Positions 14,028 through 22,363 of a DNA stretch of 28,860 bases are shown here, piece after piece. Numbering within the stretch: position 1 is the first letter of the stretch; each line of letters opens with the position of its first letter. A program made the translations under genes and the position numbers. The stretch is from a virus: positions 1 through 28,860 of IMG/VR virus record IMGVR_UViG_3300045970_000120; one strand, 5' to 3'. Below the pieces are notes generated by a model. The model did no database searches. It was not told where the DNA came from and saw nothing but the letters and a program-made list of their open reading frames with translations.

Positions 14028-14034
14028 TATTTAG
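14028..14034 (-). promoter_or_regulatory. Late promoter motif CTAAATA upstream of gp32
   Basis: ACTAAATAC directly precedes the -35 box of the gp32 promoter, giving a tandem late/sigma-70 arrangement. Confidence 0.5.
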
Positions 14035-14082
14035 TCCATGTTCGGAGAATTTGATTTTTTATTTTACCCAAACCCAGGCGTA

Positions 14083-14106
14083 GGAAAAGGGCCGAAGCCC
14101 ATTTCC
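14083..14106 (-). terminator. Hairpin with UUCG tetraloop, probable terminator
   Basis: Minus-strand arms GGAAATGGGC and GCCCTTTTCC (one mismatch) close a TTCG loop, two bases after the stop of the 113-residue gene. No long U-tract follows. The rest of the 13927-14108 gap holds the gp32 promoters and leader. Confidence 0.7.
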
Positions 14107-14108
14107 GT

Positions 14109-14450
14109 TTAGTCCTCGAAATTGTATTTCGCCTTGAGCTGATCCTTGAACCTGGAGAATTGGCCTGCTTTACTGTAATACAACGAGTTGTACGCCGCAT
14201 TCTTACTCTGTCCGAACTGACTCATGGATCCATATATAAGGTATCCGGATTTCAACCTGGCATATTCTTGACGATCTTTCCGATCAGTAACATGACTAAG
14301 GAAGGCAGCTTCCTGTTCTTGGCTGTAATCGTCGAGTTTGGATATGCCGTAGCTGACGGCACCACCGGCACTTATTGCGGCGACCGCGCCTGCTCCCTTG
14401 AGGAATGCTCTACGGTTCAGATCCTCGGTGACGAATTCGGAGATTTTCAT
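14109..14450 (-). CDS. Small protein with Tat-like leader
   Basis: A 113-residue protein from the ATG at 14450 (ribosome-binding site GGGGAT, two bases after the upstream stop). The N-terminus MKISEFVTEDL resembles T4 capsid-targeting peptides (MKxxxEFxxE type). It runs straight into NRRAFLKGAGAVAAISAGG (residues 12-30), a textbook twin-arginine signal: RRxFLK, then a hydrophobic stretch. The remainder is polar and rich in Tyr, Ser and Lys, with no recognised domain. Either the region is a true Tat signal sending the protein to the periplasm, or it is a packaged head protein whose hydrophobic stretch mimics one. The last gene before a strong hairpin. Confidence 0.78.
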   Translation of the reverse strand: MKISEFVTEDLNRRAFLKGAGAVAAISAGGAVSYGISKLDDYSQEQEAAFLSHVTDRKDRQEYARLKSGYLIYGSMSQFGQSKNAAYNSLYYSKAGQFSRFKDQLKAKYNFED

Positions 14451-14451
14451 G

Positions 14452-17400
14452 TTATCCCCGGGCCAGTTTGATGATGTGGGCAAGATGGTCAACTGACTCG
14501 TTCGCACCGACTAGATCACCAACTTTCGCCGGTCCGCCAACTGGTCCAAGTTGACCAGCTTTCTTTTGGTTAGTATCGAGGTCTTCCATCATGTCATCTT
14601 CAGCATCATTCTGTGCCTGGTCGTTGCGTTTATGGCGCATCATCTCGCGTTTCGGAATTTGACCTTCTTCAAAGTCGTCATATGGTCCGCGGATGTCACC
14701 CATTGGTCCTGGGTAGCCTGCGAGATATACAATGACCCGGACACCTGTTGTGTAGTTGTCAATTGCCCATACACCTTTGACCTGTGGATCAGCGAACACC
14801 TTGCAGTTTGGCAAATCCATTTTTCTAACGAACTGTTTGTTAGCGCTCTTGGTGAACGATGCCACGGCACCTTGCTTGGTGTCTGGGAAGTGTGGTGTGT
14901 CGGCAGTTGGATTCGCCTTGCTTGCAGCCTGAGCCGGAGTCAACGGTAATGGTCGTGCTGCCATCCGTTTTCCTGCTTCTGAATCACTTTCTGGGATGCC
15001 TTGAGGATTCAATGCCTCCTGACCTCCATCACCTTCAGCCAAACCGCGTTTTTTCATTTCACGATCTACTACACGCTTTTGCAGGTCTGCCGGGCTATGC
15101 TTAGTCGAACCGCTACGGAATGGAAATCCTAATGGGGTTTTGATCGCGGTGTCCATGCGTGATAAAGTCGCATCGTCGTAGCCTTTGTTGCGATTGACCA
15201 GTGTCTTGGGATCGTCTTGGGGTTCGCCCCATCCCTGTAGACCACGCTTGACGCTCTTGACACCTTTTCGGATGCCCTGCATCATGCTGCCTTCTTCCAT
15301 GTTGTTCTCATGCTCTTCCTGATCGGACCATGGTGTGTTGCGTTTCTTTGCCGGTTTGACGATGTTGTATTCCATCATGAAGTCCAGGTCTTCCTCACCG
15401 TCGAGGAAGCGTATCCAGTCTTCCGAGTCATCCATCCATTTAGCCAAGTCATGTAGCGTTTTACAATTCTTCAACACTGCACCGTCTGTTGCCGTGAAGA
15501 CCAGCGGTTGCTTGGTGACATCAACGCGATAGCCATATCCACCACCGTTGATGGTGATTGGTTGTGCCAGAGTTGATAGCTGAGCGATTGCTTCCGATTC
15601 ATCATTGCCGCCCTCAAAACCTTCCTTCATCAACGGATCAACTACTTCAGAGTGAAGCATGTCCTTGACGGCTTTCTCGTAGTATTTGACGGTGCCCAGA
15701 ATGAATTTGGCGAAGCGTTGCAGGCCAAGTGGAGTCTCGTCCATTGCCTTTACAAAAGCGTAATAGTTGTTTGGGATACTTCCCCATCCGCTATTCATTT
15801 TACCAAGTTCTTTGAGGTAGCGTTCCATGTATGATGGATCTGACCAACTGCCAGTAGAACCACGGACCGTGGATTTCTCAGCGAGCTTTTCCAACATGTT
15901 GGCAATCTCCAACGCTCTTTCTTGGTCAGTAGCACCGTTGTAGTTTTTCTTTTCAGTGCCGAATCTACGCAAATTGGTGAACGCAAATTCAGCAACACGG
16001 CGCATTTCCCCTTTGATTTTCGGACCATAAAGTTGTTCAACATGATCAAGGTAATTGTATGTTTTTGTCTCGGCACTATCAGTTTCAACACCTTGCGGTC
16101 TGAAGTTTTCTGGGTCACGCTTCTGTCTGGTGGTGCCTTGACCACGAGTGCGTGAATAACTTCCGCCACTGAGTGGGATTGCGTAATACTCACCCTTTTC
16201 AATCTGTGCCATGGCTTTAGATGCGACCATGTATTCGTTCTCAACTCGGCCATCACCCTTGTCAATCAGAATATGTGCGCGTGGTTTGTGCCAGCCGCCG
16301 GCATTACCAAGAGAGGCAGCAAATGCCTTACCTGAATTCGTCTTGCTCAGAAACACGAAGTCGCCTAACTCAGATACCAGTGGTTTCTTAGTTTTTTTCT
16401 CAGGGAGTTCTGTGTTGCTGATGCGGAAGCCGCGATACACAGCACTGATGAACTCTTTGGAGAATCCCATTGCTCCTAGCGGGCTGTCCTCGTTGATGGA
16501 TTCCATTGGAGCTGGATCGTCTTGATCATACGGATCTTGACTCCAGTCGGACTGACCTGCGCGATCAAACCAGCCGGAATTTTCGTTTTCGTCCCAACGA
16601 CCAACGACTTCTCCGTCCATGTCCGTGACTTCATATACACCACCACCAACATGTTCGCTGGTGAGGGCGTTGCGTTCTACTTCAGATTTCCATTGTGCCC
16701 AGTCACTGAAAAATTCTTCGGTGAATTGGCCTTCAGCGATTTTTTTAGGCACTTTCAGATTCTTGCCGAGAGCCTCAGCATCTTTCTTACCACGCTTTGG
16801 GGCGTTGATGGACTTTTGTCCTTTCCAATCGGCATAGTTGAATGGTTTCTTGGCGTCAGTCTCGGCTGCTTCAGGTAGTTGTTCTTCAGCCTTATTGACA
16901 AGCTTACCGGTTGCCTTACCGATACCAGACACTCTTTTCTCAATGGCTTTGTCTGCCATGCCTTTCCGTCCAGGATGACCCCAACCACCGGTTTGTTCCG
17001 AATCTTTCCTGACTTCCCTTGTCCCCTTTGTGATATATGAACCTAGTGTTTTCGGAGAGAGTTCGTCTAGTTTTTCAACCCCAAGCGATTCACCGATGAT
17101 ATCATCGGCCCATTTTCCAAGGTCGTCTGTCTCGGTCATCTCGCTCAGGTTCTTGTTGAGCTTGCGTAGGATAGGCATCACTGATTCAATGCGTGGATCA
17201 AGAGTGGCACTGGAGAACATCTCGCTCAGGTCCGTCGTATCTTCGGAATCTTCAGTGAGTGTTGGAGCCCAGCTTTCAAAGTAGGCGTTGTAGCCACGAT
17301 GAGTTGCCAGTTTGTGTAGCGATTCTCTCAGCGACTGGTAGTGATTAGTAGCCTCATTCACCAGTGACTGTGTTGATTCGTTGAAGGTTCCGTTGCGTGT

Positions 17401-18780
17401 AGCACGAACGAACCCAGCCATCTTGGAGTATTCCTCGCACAACGAGGTGATGTGCCTGCCGGCGTCATCGTATGGTGTGCCGCCTTCGGCAATGTGACGG
17501 GCATAAACACGGGCCAGACCCGGCTTGTTTGTCGGAATTGCGAAGCGTTCGCCAGTGGCGTTCTCCACGAAAATCTTCTCAATCGCACGGTAGCGGCGTT
17601 CGCCTTCTTCCAGGGCGCGTGAGTGTTGAAGGATGATCTTCACTTCAGGAATGTTGTCGGAGTAGCTTGACTTACGACCTGTTGGGTAGTAGCCTTCAGC
17701 AACTTCCTTCTTGGCAGGACGACCGTTGTGCATTGCCTTAACAGGTTTGTTTTTGCCGTTCCATTTGTAAGCTGGCTCATCTGCTGGAACCCTTGCATCA
17801 CGGCGCTCATCTCGTTCGTCATCCGAATTGCCCTCTGCTATCGCCGGAGTCATTCCCGAGTCGTGTTGCTTCATCAATTTCTTGTCGTCTGCATCAAGCG
17901 CTTTGTCGTAGTATGCCTTCTTATCGTCTTTGGGCTTTACCTTGCCCTTAACAAAATTCTTCACACCCTTGACAACATCGGACAGACCTTCTTCAACCAT
18001 GGTTCCTGTAGGAATCTTGCTGTCACCTGTGTAGCGACGACCGCCAGATGCTTGATCATACCAATCAGCAGGACTTGTAGCAGCCTTGCCAGCTGGTCTT
18101 GGTGCCGTTGCTTTCCCAGCAGGCTTGACCGGTGGCTTGCCTTGACGCACATTGGCGAAGCGAGGAGAACCGTCTTTGTTCTTCATGCCTTTAGCCATGT
18201 CGGCGAAATCGTCACCGAGGCTTTCTTCGACCTTTTTCGTCTTGATAGTGTCGTAGAACTTCTCAGAGCTTGCCACTTTCCACTCGGGATTCTTCTCCAC
18301 ATGTTTCTTGGCACCGTCACGGGTTTTGAATCGTTTGAATTCAGTTCCGGATTTGTAAGATATCCAAGCTCCTGTTGGATCAGCGCGTGATTCATCTACT
18401 TTTTTCATATGAGTCCTTTTTGCCATGTCGTATTTCAAATGGTCTGTGTTTTTTAGCTCAAAACTGAGTTGGTGTTGTTGACTAAATCGTTTCAGGTGAT
18501 TCAACAGGGCATACCAGCTGGTATCCTCAGTGTGACCTTGTTCGCTTGGGCTGTTGGCAACATTGTCGCTGAAATAAACCACCAACTTATGCGTTCCATC
18601 AACCGAGAGGGTGACAGGACCGTAATCCTCACCGTCTTTTACGAACTTGAACTGAAAAACTTCAGCTTCTTCGGGCACCGGAATCTCTTTACCGTCGGTG
18701 CCGAGCATTGTCGGTGAGTAGCCTCTGGATCGGAGAAGTTGAAATAATTTTGTGTTTAGTGATTCAGCGTTTAGTGCCAT
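14452..18780 (-). CDS. Very large probable virion (head-interior) protein
   Basis: A 1442-residue protein, the largest here, just downstream of the terminase gene. Folded-looking blocks (1-130, 375-560, 690-890, 900-1045, 1065-1145, 1300-1375) alternate with Lys/Gly/Pro/Ala-rich linkers. The linkers carry tetrapeptides of the form hydrophobic-x-E-G/S: VEES 184, VEEG 262, IAEG 314, VAEG 360, LEEG 390, IAEG 430, IAEG 681, MEEG 1161 and LAEG 1247. T4-type prohead proteases cut after Glu in similar contexts, so processing is plausible. I recall similar large uncharacterised proteins in T4-like phages of cyanobacteria and others. No enzyme motif seen. A GATAAATA late box and an AGGA ribosome-binding site precede the ATG at 18780. 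Function is not established. Confidence 0.85.
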   Translation of the reverse strand: MALNAESLNTKLFQLLRSRGYSPTMLGTDGKEIPVPEEAEVFQFKFVKDGEDYGPVTLSVDGTHKLVVYFSDNVANSPSEQGHTEDTSWYALLNHLKRFSQQHQLSFELKNTDHLKYDMAKRTHMKKVDESRADPTGAWISYKSGTEFKRFKTRDGAKKHVEKNPEWKVASSEKFYDTIKTKKVEESLGDDFADMAKGMKNKDGSPRFANVRQGKPPVKPAGKATAPRPAGKAATSPADWYDQASGGRRYTGDSKIPTGTMVEEGLSDVVKGVKNFVKGKVKPKDDKKAYYDKALDADDKKLMKQHDSGMTPAIAEGNSDDERDERRDARVPADEPAYKWNGKNKPVKAMHNGRPAKKEVAEGYYPTGRKSSYSDNIPEVKIILQHSRALEEGERRYRAIEKIFVENATGERFAIPTNKPGLARVYARHIAEGGTPYDDAGRHITSLCEEYSKMAGFVRATRNGTFNESTQSLVNEATNHYQSLRESLHKLATHRGYNAYFESWAPTLTEDSEDTTDLSEMFSSATLDPRIESVMPILRKLNKNLSEMTETDDLGKWADDIIGESLGVEKLDELSPKTLGSYITKGTREVRKDSEQTGGWGHPGRKGMADKAIEKRVSGIGKATGKLVNKAEEQLPEAAETDAKKPFNYADWKGQKSINAPKRGKKDAEALGKNLKVPKKIAEGQFTEEFFSDWAQWKSEVERNALTSEHVGGGVYEVTDMDGEVVGRWDENENSGWFDRAGQSDWSQDPYDQDDPAPMESINEDSPLGAMGFSKEFISAVYRGFRISNTELPEKKTKKPLVSELGDFVFLSKTNSGKAFAASLGNAGGWHKPRAHILIDKGDGRVENEYMVASKAMAQIEKGEYYAIPLSGGSYSRTRGQGTTRQKRDPENFRPQGVETDSAETKTYNYLDHVEQLYGPKIKGEMRRVAEFAFTNLRRFGTEKKNYNGATDQERALEIANMLEKLAEKSTVRGSTGSWSDPSYMERYLKELGKMNSGWGSIPNNYYAFVKAMDETPLGLQRFAKFILGTVKYYEKAVKDMLHSEVVDPLMKEGFEGGNDESEAIAQLSTLAQPITINGGGYGYRVDVTKQPLVFTATDGAVLKNCKTLHDLAKWMDDSEDWIRFLDGEEDLDFMMEYNIVKPAKKRNTPWSDQEEHENNMEEGSMMQGIRKGVKSVKRGLQGWGEPQDDPKTLVNRNKGYDDATLSRMDTAIKTPLGFPFRSGSTKHSPADLQKRVVDREMKKRGLAEGDGGQEALNPQGIPESDSEAGKRMAARPLPLTPAQAASKANPTADTPHFPDTKQGAVASFTKSANKQFVRKMDLPNCKVFADPQVKGVWAIDNYTTGVRVIVYLAGYPGPMGDIRGPYDDFEEGQIPKREMMRHKRNDQAQNDAEDDMMEDLDTNQKKAGQLGPVGGPAKVGDLVGANESVDHLAHIIKLARG

Positions 18781-18801
18781 AGGAAATCCTGTTGTATGGA
18801 G

Positions 18802-18809
18802 TATTTATC
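18802..18809 (-). promoter_or_regulatory. Late promoter motif GATAAATA
   Basis: Lies 22 bases upstream of the 1442-residue gene. It is framed by GAGTA / TACTC, a weak 5-bp inverted repeat. It lies past the terminase stop in the 18781-18814 spacer. Confidence 0.7.
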
Positions 18810-18814
18810 ATTAC

Positions 18815-20353
18815 TCAATAACAAACAGAAAAGAAGGGCAATGGCATGATCATATCTTGATGGTCAGAGATGTGGGAGTCAAGATCGTAGTTCAGATCAG
18901 CAAGTTGCTGCAGGACGCGCACCACAAGCAAGCTGGCCATGACTAAATCGTCTGTATCGCCTATTTTAGCAGCGTAGGTATCGCCGTGTGCCACAAATGC
19001 TTTCAGTTCAGATATAAGACCGAAGCTTTTGATGGAGAGTTTCTTGCTTTCAACGAGGGTTTTGAACTTGGCACAAGCAGACAGCTTTGACTTGTGAGTG
19101 GTGTTGAAGCCTTTGCGCTTCTTACCGGGTTCGCTGATGAACGATCCCTTGATGTTTTGTTCGCCGTATTCATTCAATGATATAAGAGCAGCCTCTCCTA
19201 TGGTATTGTTCTCAATGGAATAGTATATGTTGTTGGGTTCGTCGGTGCATTCAGCGATGTATGCTGTGATACTCGCCAGAAGTTTGATCTGACTCGGGAT
19301 ATCAGTCTTGTTGTGCTTCCACTCGCCAATTTGTGTCGTGGTGTTCGCCTCAAAGATTTGAATGGCAGCCGGGTCGGAGCCGGTGCCAAGACTCGGATCA
19401 AGTCCGACGACATAGATACTTCCCTTAGTTGGTTTTTGATACCATCGGACCTGGCCCATACGAGTGATTGGCTCAATACCGTTCATCTCAAACAGGGCGT
19501 TTGGATTGATAAGTGTTTCGTCGGCGATCAAGAAGGCACATTCAATTTCTCGTCTGAACCGGTCTTCACCAAGCTGTTCTCTCATCTCATCAGCATATTT
19601 TTGAGTGCGTTCAGGATGCTCATTCCAGAATGAACGGAATGCCTTGAACCCGTTGACACCAAGCTCTGTCTTGTTGCCGAACTCATCTTCAGTCTTGTTA
19701 GCCTTCTTCCAGATGAGGGCAAACTGATCCTCGTCGGAGTTGGGAGTAGAGGTGATGATACACTTACCGCCGGTTGACAGCGTTGGTGTGATAGAAGTCC
19801 AGAATGCTGTGGCAATACTTGGCGGAACGAATGCGAACTCGTCAAGATACAACAGGGTAATAGACATACCCCGACCAGTTGTTTCTGTTGTCGTTGCTGA
19901 TACAAGACGCGAGCCGTTTTCAAACTCCAGCGAACCCTTGTTGTATGTGGTGACACCTGCCTTGATGTGATCGGGGCAGTTTTCATAAGCATAGCGGATG
20001 CGCTGCATGATTTCGCCGGCGCCGGTGTATTTGTGGGCGGCAATCAGTATCGTGGCGTCCTGAACGAACATGGCATACCATAACAGATACCCTGCGGCTG
20101 ATGTTGTCTTGCCTGTCTGACGAGGCATCAGGGCGATGGAGTATCGGTTGTTGTGATATGTATCAACCAGTCGCTTTTGATATTCGTATGGATGATATGC
20201 GATGGCACCCTGGGTCGGGTGCTGGATCATAAAGAAGTTATCGAGGAAATACAGATACCCAGTGACTGGGTCGCAGCACTTCACGAAGTCGTCCAATTCC
20301 TTTTGGGTCTTGAACTGTGTTTTTACATAGGGATCCTTCACTAAGGAAGGCAT
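18815..20353 (-). CDS. 17: Terminase large subunit (gp17-like)
   Basis: A 512-residue DNA-packaging motor. The ATPase domain has Walker A MPRQTGKT (residues 76-83), Walker B LLYLDE (167-172) and the coupling motif TSTPN. The nuclease domain has the RNase H-like acidic residues in GLDPSLGTGSD (Asp319), YSIENN (Glu391) and IGDTDDLVMA (Asp468/469). It translocates DNA into the prohead and cuts the concatemer. I chose the ATG at 20353 because AAGGGAAC precedes it. An in-frame ATG at 20377 has no ribosome-binding site and lies where the late promoter would start transcription. No small-terminase gene is recognisable nearby. Confidence 0.95.
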   Translation of the reverse strand: MPSLVKDPYVKTQFKTQKELDDFVKCCDPVTGYLYFLDNFFMIQHPTQGAIAYHPYEYQKRLVDTYHNNRYSIALMPRQTGKTTSAAGYLLWYAMFVQDATILIAAHKYTGAGEIMQRIRYAYENCPDHIKAGVTTYNKGSLEFENGSRLVSATTTETTGRGMSITLLYLDEFAFVPPSIATAFWTSITPTLSTGGKCIITSTPNSDEDQFALIWKKANKTEDEFGNKTELGVNGFKAFRSFWNEHPERTQKYADEMREQLGEDRFRREIECAFLIADETLINPNALFEMNGIEPITRMGQVRWYQKPTKGSIYVVGLDPSLGTGSDPAAIQIFEANTTTQIGEWKHNKTDIPSQIKLLASITAYIAECTDEPNNIYYSIENNTIGEAALISLNEYGEQNIKGSFISEPGKKRKGFNTTHKSKLSACAKFKTLVESKKLSIKSFGLISELKAFVAHGDTYAAKIGDTDDLVMASLLVVRVLQQLADLNYDLDSHISDHQDMIMPLPFFSVCY

Positions 20354-20382
20354 GTTCCCTTCATTTTTTTTACTCATACGAG

Positions 20383-20389
20383 TATTTAG
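20383..20389 (-). promoter_or_regulatory. Late promoter motif CTAAATA for terminase
   Basis: GCTAAATAC; T4 spacing puts transcription start near 20377, giving a leader of about 24 bases to the preferred ATG at 20353. Confidence 0.65.
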
Positions 20390-20394
20390 CAGAT

Positions 20395-21087
20395 TTACTT
20401 GATATCCAGCGACTTGAGTTTCGTGGCCACGATACAGTAATACTTTTCACGAGCCGTTATGGCATTTCCGTCCTTGTCCGTGCCCAGATTTAGGTCAAAC
20501 TCAAGGTTGTTGAAGATGTCAATGTTGAAGCCGGTGCGTTGGAGCAGTGCCGCGAGCTGGTGCTCGCCTAGGATTGAGTAATGGTTCAAGTTGAACTCAT
20601 GCCTACGATCTGTGTTTGGCTGTGGCACCTCAATGTAGATTTTCCCACCGCGCTTGAGGATACGGTTGTATTCAATGAGGGAGAAGATCGGATACGGTGA
20701 ATGTTCCAGAGCATGACGCAAAAAGATGAAGTCCACGCTCTCATCGTGATAACCGTCCTTCTGTGGCAGGAAGCTCAGGTCGTATTGTTTGATGGTGTGT
20801 CCCTTGTCCGTGCAAGTTTTCACATCACCAGGTGAGAGAGTAACGCCTACTATCTCAGTATACTCTCTCATTTTCATCTCATCGAGAAAGTAGCCTGGGC
20901 CACAACCCAGATCCAGAATCTTGGCGTTCTTCGGAATGTTCAGTGGGTCAATGTATTGTTTGACAACATCAGTGGTGAGTTGTTTGTGAAAAGGGCTGTC
21001 GCCTTCTTCATATAGGTGAGAACTATACATGTAATCCGTGTAGAAACGGATTTTGAGGGTGTCAATTGTTTGAGCGGCATCTGCCAT
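20395..21087 (-). CDS. Class I SAM-dependent methyltransferase
   Basis: A 230-residue protein with motif I ILDLGCGPGYFL (residues 58-69) binding S-adenosylmethionine, and the later FIFLRHALEHS and ILKRGGKIYIEVP blocks of the methyltransferase type 11/12 superfamily. The acceptor cannot be deduced; it lacks the DPPY or PC motifs of DNA base methyltransferases, so a small molecule, sugar or protein is more likely. The two sugar-type enzymes encoded further upstream (22892-24929) make sugar methylation an option. Its start codon and ribosome-binding site lie in a 9-bp inverted repeat (21085-21113), implying translational control. Confidence 0.88.
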   Translation of the reverse strand: MADAAQTIDTLKIRFYTDYMYSSHLYEEGDSPFHKQLTTDVVKQYIDPLNIPKNAKILDLGCGPGYFLDEMKMREYTEIVGVTLSPGDVKTCTDKGHTIKQYDLSFLPQKDGYHDESVDFIFLRHALEHSPYPIFSLIEYNRILKRGGKIYIEVPQPNTDRRHEFNLNHYSILGEHQLAALLQRTGFNIDIFNNLEFDLNLGTDKDGNAITAREKYYCIVATKLKSLDIK

Positions 21088-21113
21088 AAGTATCTCCTAA
21101 TTCAATACTTATG
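21085..21113 (-). promoter_or_regulatory. Inverted repeat sequestering the methyltransferase start
   Basis: Perfect 9-bp arms CATAAGTAT / ATACTTATG around an 11-base loop. The loop holds the AGGAG ribosome-binding site and the downstream arm ends in the ATG. The upstream arm contains CATAAGTA, a one-base variant of the late octamer. Confidence 0.65.
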
Positions 21114-21132
21114 CGCCAATCTGACTGTGAAT

Positions 21133-21510
21133 TTATTTTCCGTAACCTCTGAAACCAGTTACCGGTGATACCTTATGGGTGTCGTCAGACTCAAGAGACC
21201 GATGATCACTGACGACATTCTTGTGGTCAGTCGGAACCACTTTCATGGCTTGTTTCACCATATTGTGTTCTTCTTTGGTGTATGGATGTATGGTGTTGTA
21301 TTTCTCTGACCATGCTGCGCCGTCCATGCCTTCGGGTTTCTTGGTGCTCTTGCCGTCAGCCTTGGCCATTGCCATCCACATACGGTTCATGTGATAGACA
21401 CGATCATATCCACCAACATCGCGTGTGCGGTGAACACCAGGCATTGCGGCTGCTTGGTCTTTGTGAAGCTTACCAACGGCAGCTTCGTTTATGAATTCAT
21501 GGGCTCTCAT
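21133..21510 (-). CDS. Small protein with capsid-targeting-like N-terminus
   Basis: A 125-residue basic protein. The start MRAHEFINEA is close to the capsid-targeting sequence of T4 internal proteins (IPIII begins MKTYQEFIAEA), which is removed by the prohead protease after Glu. The body (GKLHKDQAAAMPGVHRTRDV, DRVYHMNRMWMAMA, KYNTIHPYTKEEHNMVKQAM, SDHRSLESDDTHKVSPVTGF) resembles a small protein I recall from cyanophages and related T4-like phages, of unknown role. It has an ATGA overlap with the fibre-like gene upstream. A head-interior or assembly protein is the best guess. Confidence 0.8.
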   Translation of the reverse strand: MRAHEFINEAAVGKLHKDQAAAMPGVHRTRDVGGYDRVYHMNRMWMAMAKADGKSTKKPEGMDGAAWSEKYNTIHPYTKEEHNMVKQAMKVVPTDHKNVVSDHRSLESDDTHKVSPVTGFRGYGK

Positions 21511-22040
21511 GGTTCTGTGGTGAGAACCTCACCACTCTCCGTAGTGAAATAACTTCCAGCGGGATAACCAGCAACTGCGAACACCAGACCTGGAAGTGGT
21601 GTCGCCTGGGTAATCTGATACGAGATGTAATGCGAAACGATTGCTGATGTCAACGGTGAGCATAGGATCCTGACATTGCCGGCGTGGACATCCATGTCAT
21701 AGGTGCAGATTGGGTCGCCGTCAAACAGTGTTCCGTAGCCGGTGAAGCTGACGCCTAGACCACCGTGTTTCAACGATGCAGACAGAGTGATATTCTGTGT
21801 GGCAAAGTTGCTCGGATTCGTTGAGTTGATCTGAAACTGCCCTTGAGTGAACGATGCCACTGGAGCTTCAAAAATCGTTTGATTTGGGGTGTTGCCAATG
21901 GTTCGGACATCAACAGTGGTGAAATCAGTGGCGAACAACGAGGTGAAGTTGTCATTGATTTTTCTAAACGCAGTGCGCAACGGATCACCGGTTCCATCGT
22001 TCGGTAATGCCCCAATGATGATTGTTTCTTGTATAGCCAT
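21507..22040 (-). CDS. Fibre-like structural protein
   Basis: A 177-residue protein. The segment GALPNDGTGDPLRTAFRKIN followed by DNFTSLF (residues 10-36) is a recurrent signature at the start of virion fibre and appendage proteins in T4-like phages. The rest is Thr/Ser/Asn/Gly-rich and beta-rich, as expected for a trimeric fibre or spike, and no enzyme motif is present. Late promoter GATAAATA and a good ribosome-binding site (GGAAGAAC) precede it. The short length suggests a single appendage module rather than a long tail fibre. Confidence 0.75.
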   Translation of the reverse strand: MAIQETIIIGALPNDGTGDPLRTAFRKINDNFTSLFATDFTTVDVRTIGNTPNQTIFEAPVASFTQGQFQINSTNPSNFATQNITLSASLKHGGLGVSFTGYGTLFDGDPICTYDMDVHAGNVRILCSPLTSAIVSHYISYQITQATPLPGLVFAVAGYPAGSYFTTESGEVLTTEP

Positions 22041-22059
22041 GTGTTCTTCCAGTATGTAG

Positions 22060-22067
22060 TATTTATC
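22060..22067 (-). promoter_or_regulatory. Late promoter motif GATAAATA
   Basis: Lies 20 bases before the fibre-like gene start, in the 22041-22099 spacer. Confidence 0.7.
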
Positions 22068-22099
22068 ATCCGCCGGAGAAATACCAGATGGAAAACGGT

Positions 22100-22363
22100 C
22101 TACTTATTTGCTTCGTTGAAGATTTTTTTCTGCTCTTGATGCCATTTCAACAGTGAGTCCACCTGTGCCGAGCATTCGTGGTGTAGCCCGTAGTTCTTTG
22201 CGACAATCTCAGTTAGCTTAGACAGCGTGACAGTAGGACCATCCAACAGCAATAGATTCTTACACGGTTGTGATATCTCCGGTGGCAGTTCAGGGAAGGT
22301 CTGTTTCACCGGGACGACGGTTGAACACGCCGAGAGTAGCAGCACGATCAGAAGTTTTTTCAT
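22100..22363 (-). CDS. Probable outer-membrane spanin (Rz1-like lipoprotein)
   Basis: An 87-residue protein with a lipoprotein signal: basic start MKK, hydrophobic LLIVLLL, lipobox LSAC (Cys13). The mature part opens with a proline-rich stretch (VVPVKQTFPELPPEISQPCK) typical of Rz1-like o-spanins. It would sit in the outer membrane and pair across the periplasm with an i-spanin to fuse the two membranes at lysis. Its start overlaps the stop of the probable i-spanin gene by four bases (ATGA), the usual tandem arrangement. No endolysin or holin gene is seen nearby. Confidence 0.75.
   Translation of the reverse strand: MKKLLIVLLLSACSTVVPVKQTFPELPPEISQPCKNLLLLDGPTVTLSKLTEIVAKNYGLHHECSAQVDSLLKWHQEQKKIFNEANK

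Noticed and set aside
14006-14200. Minus-strand frame of 64 codons upstream of gp32
   Set aside because: It runs through the hairpin at 14083-14106 and the gp32 promoter and lies out of frame with the 113-residue gene; no ribosome-binding site.
17728-18390. Long plus-strand frame (220 codons) with hydrophobic composition
   Set aside because: Antisense to the 1442-residue gene; the Leu/Phe/Val richness follows from reading Lys/Glu/Gly codons backwards.
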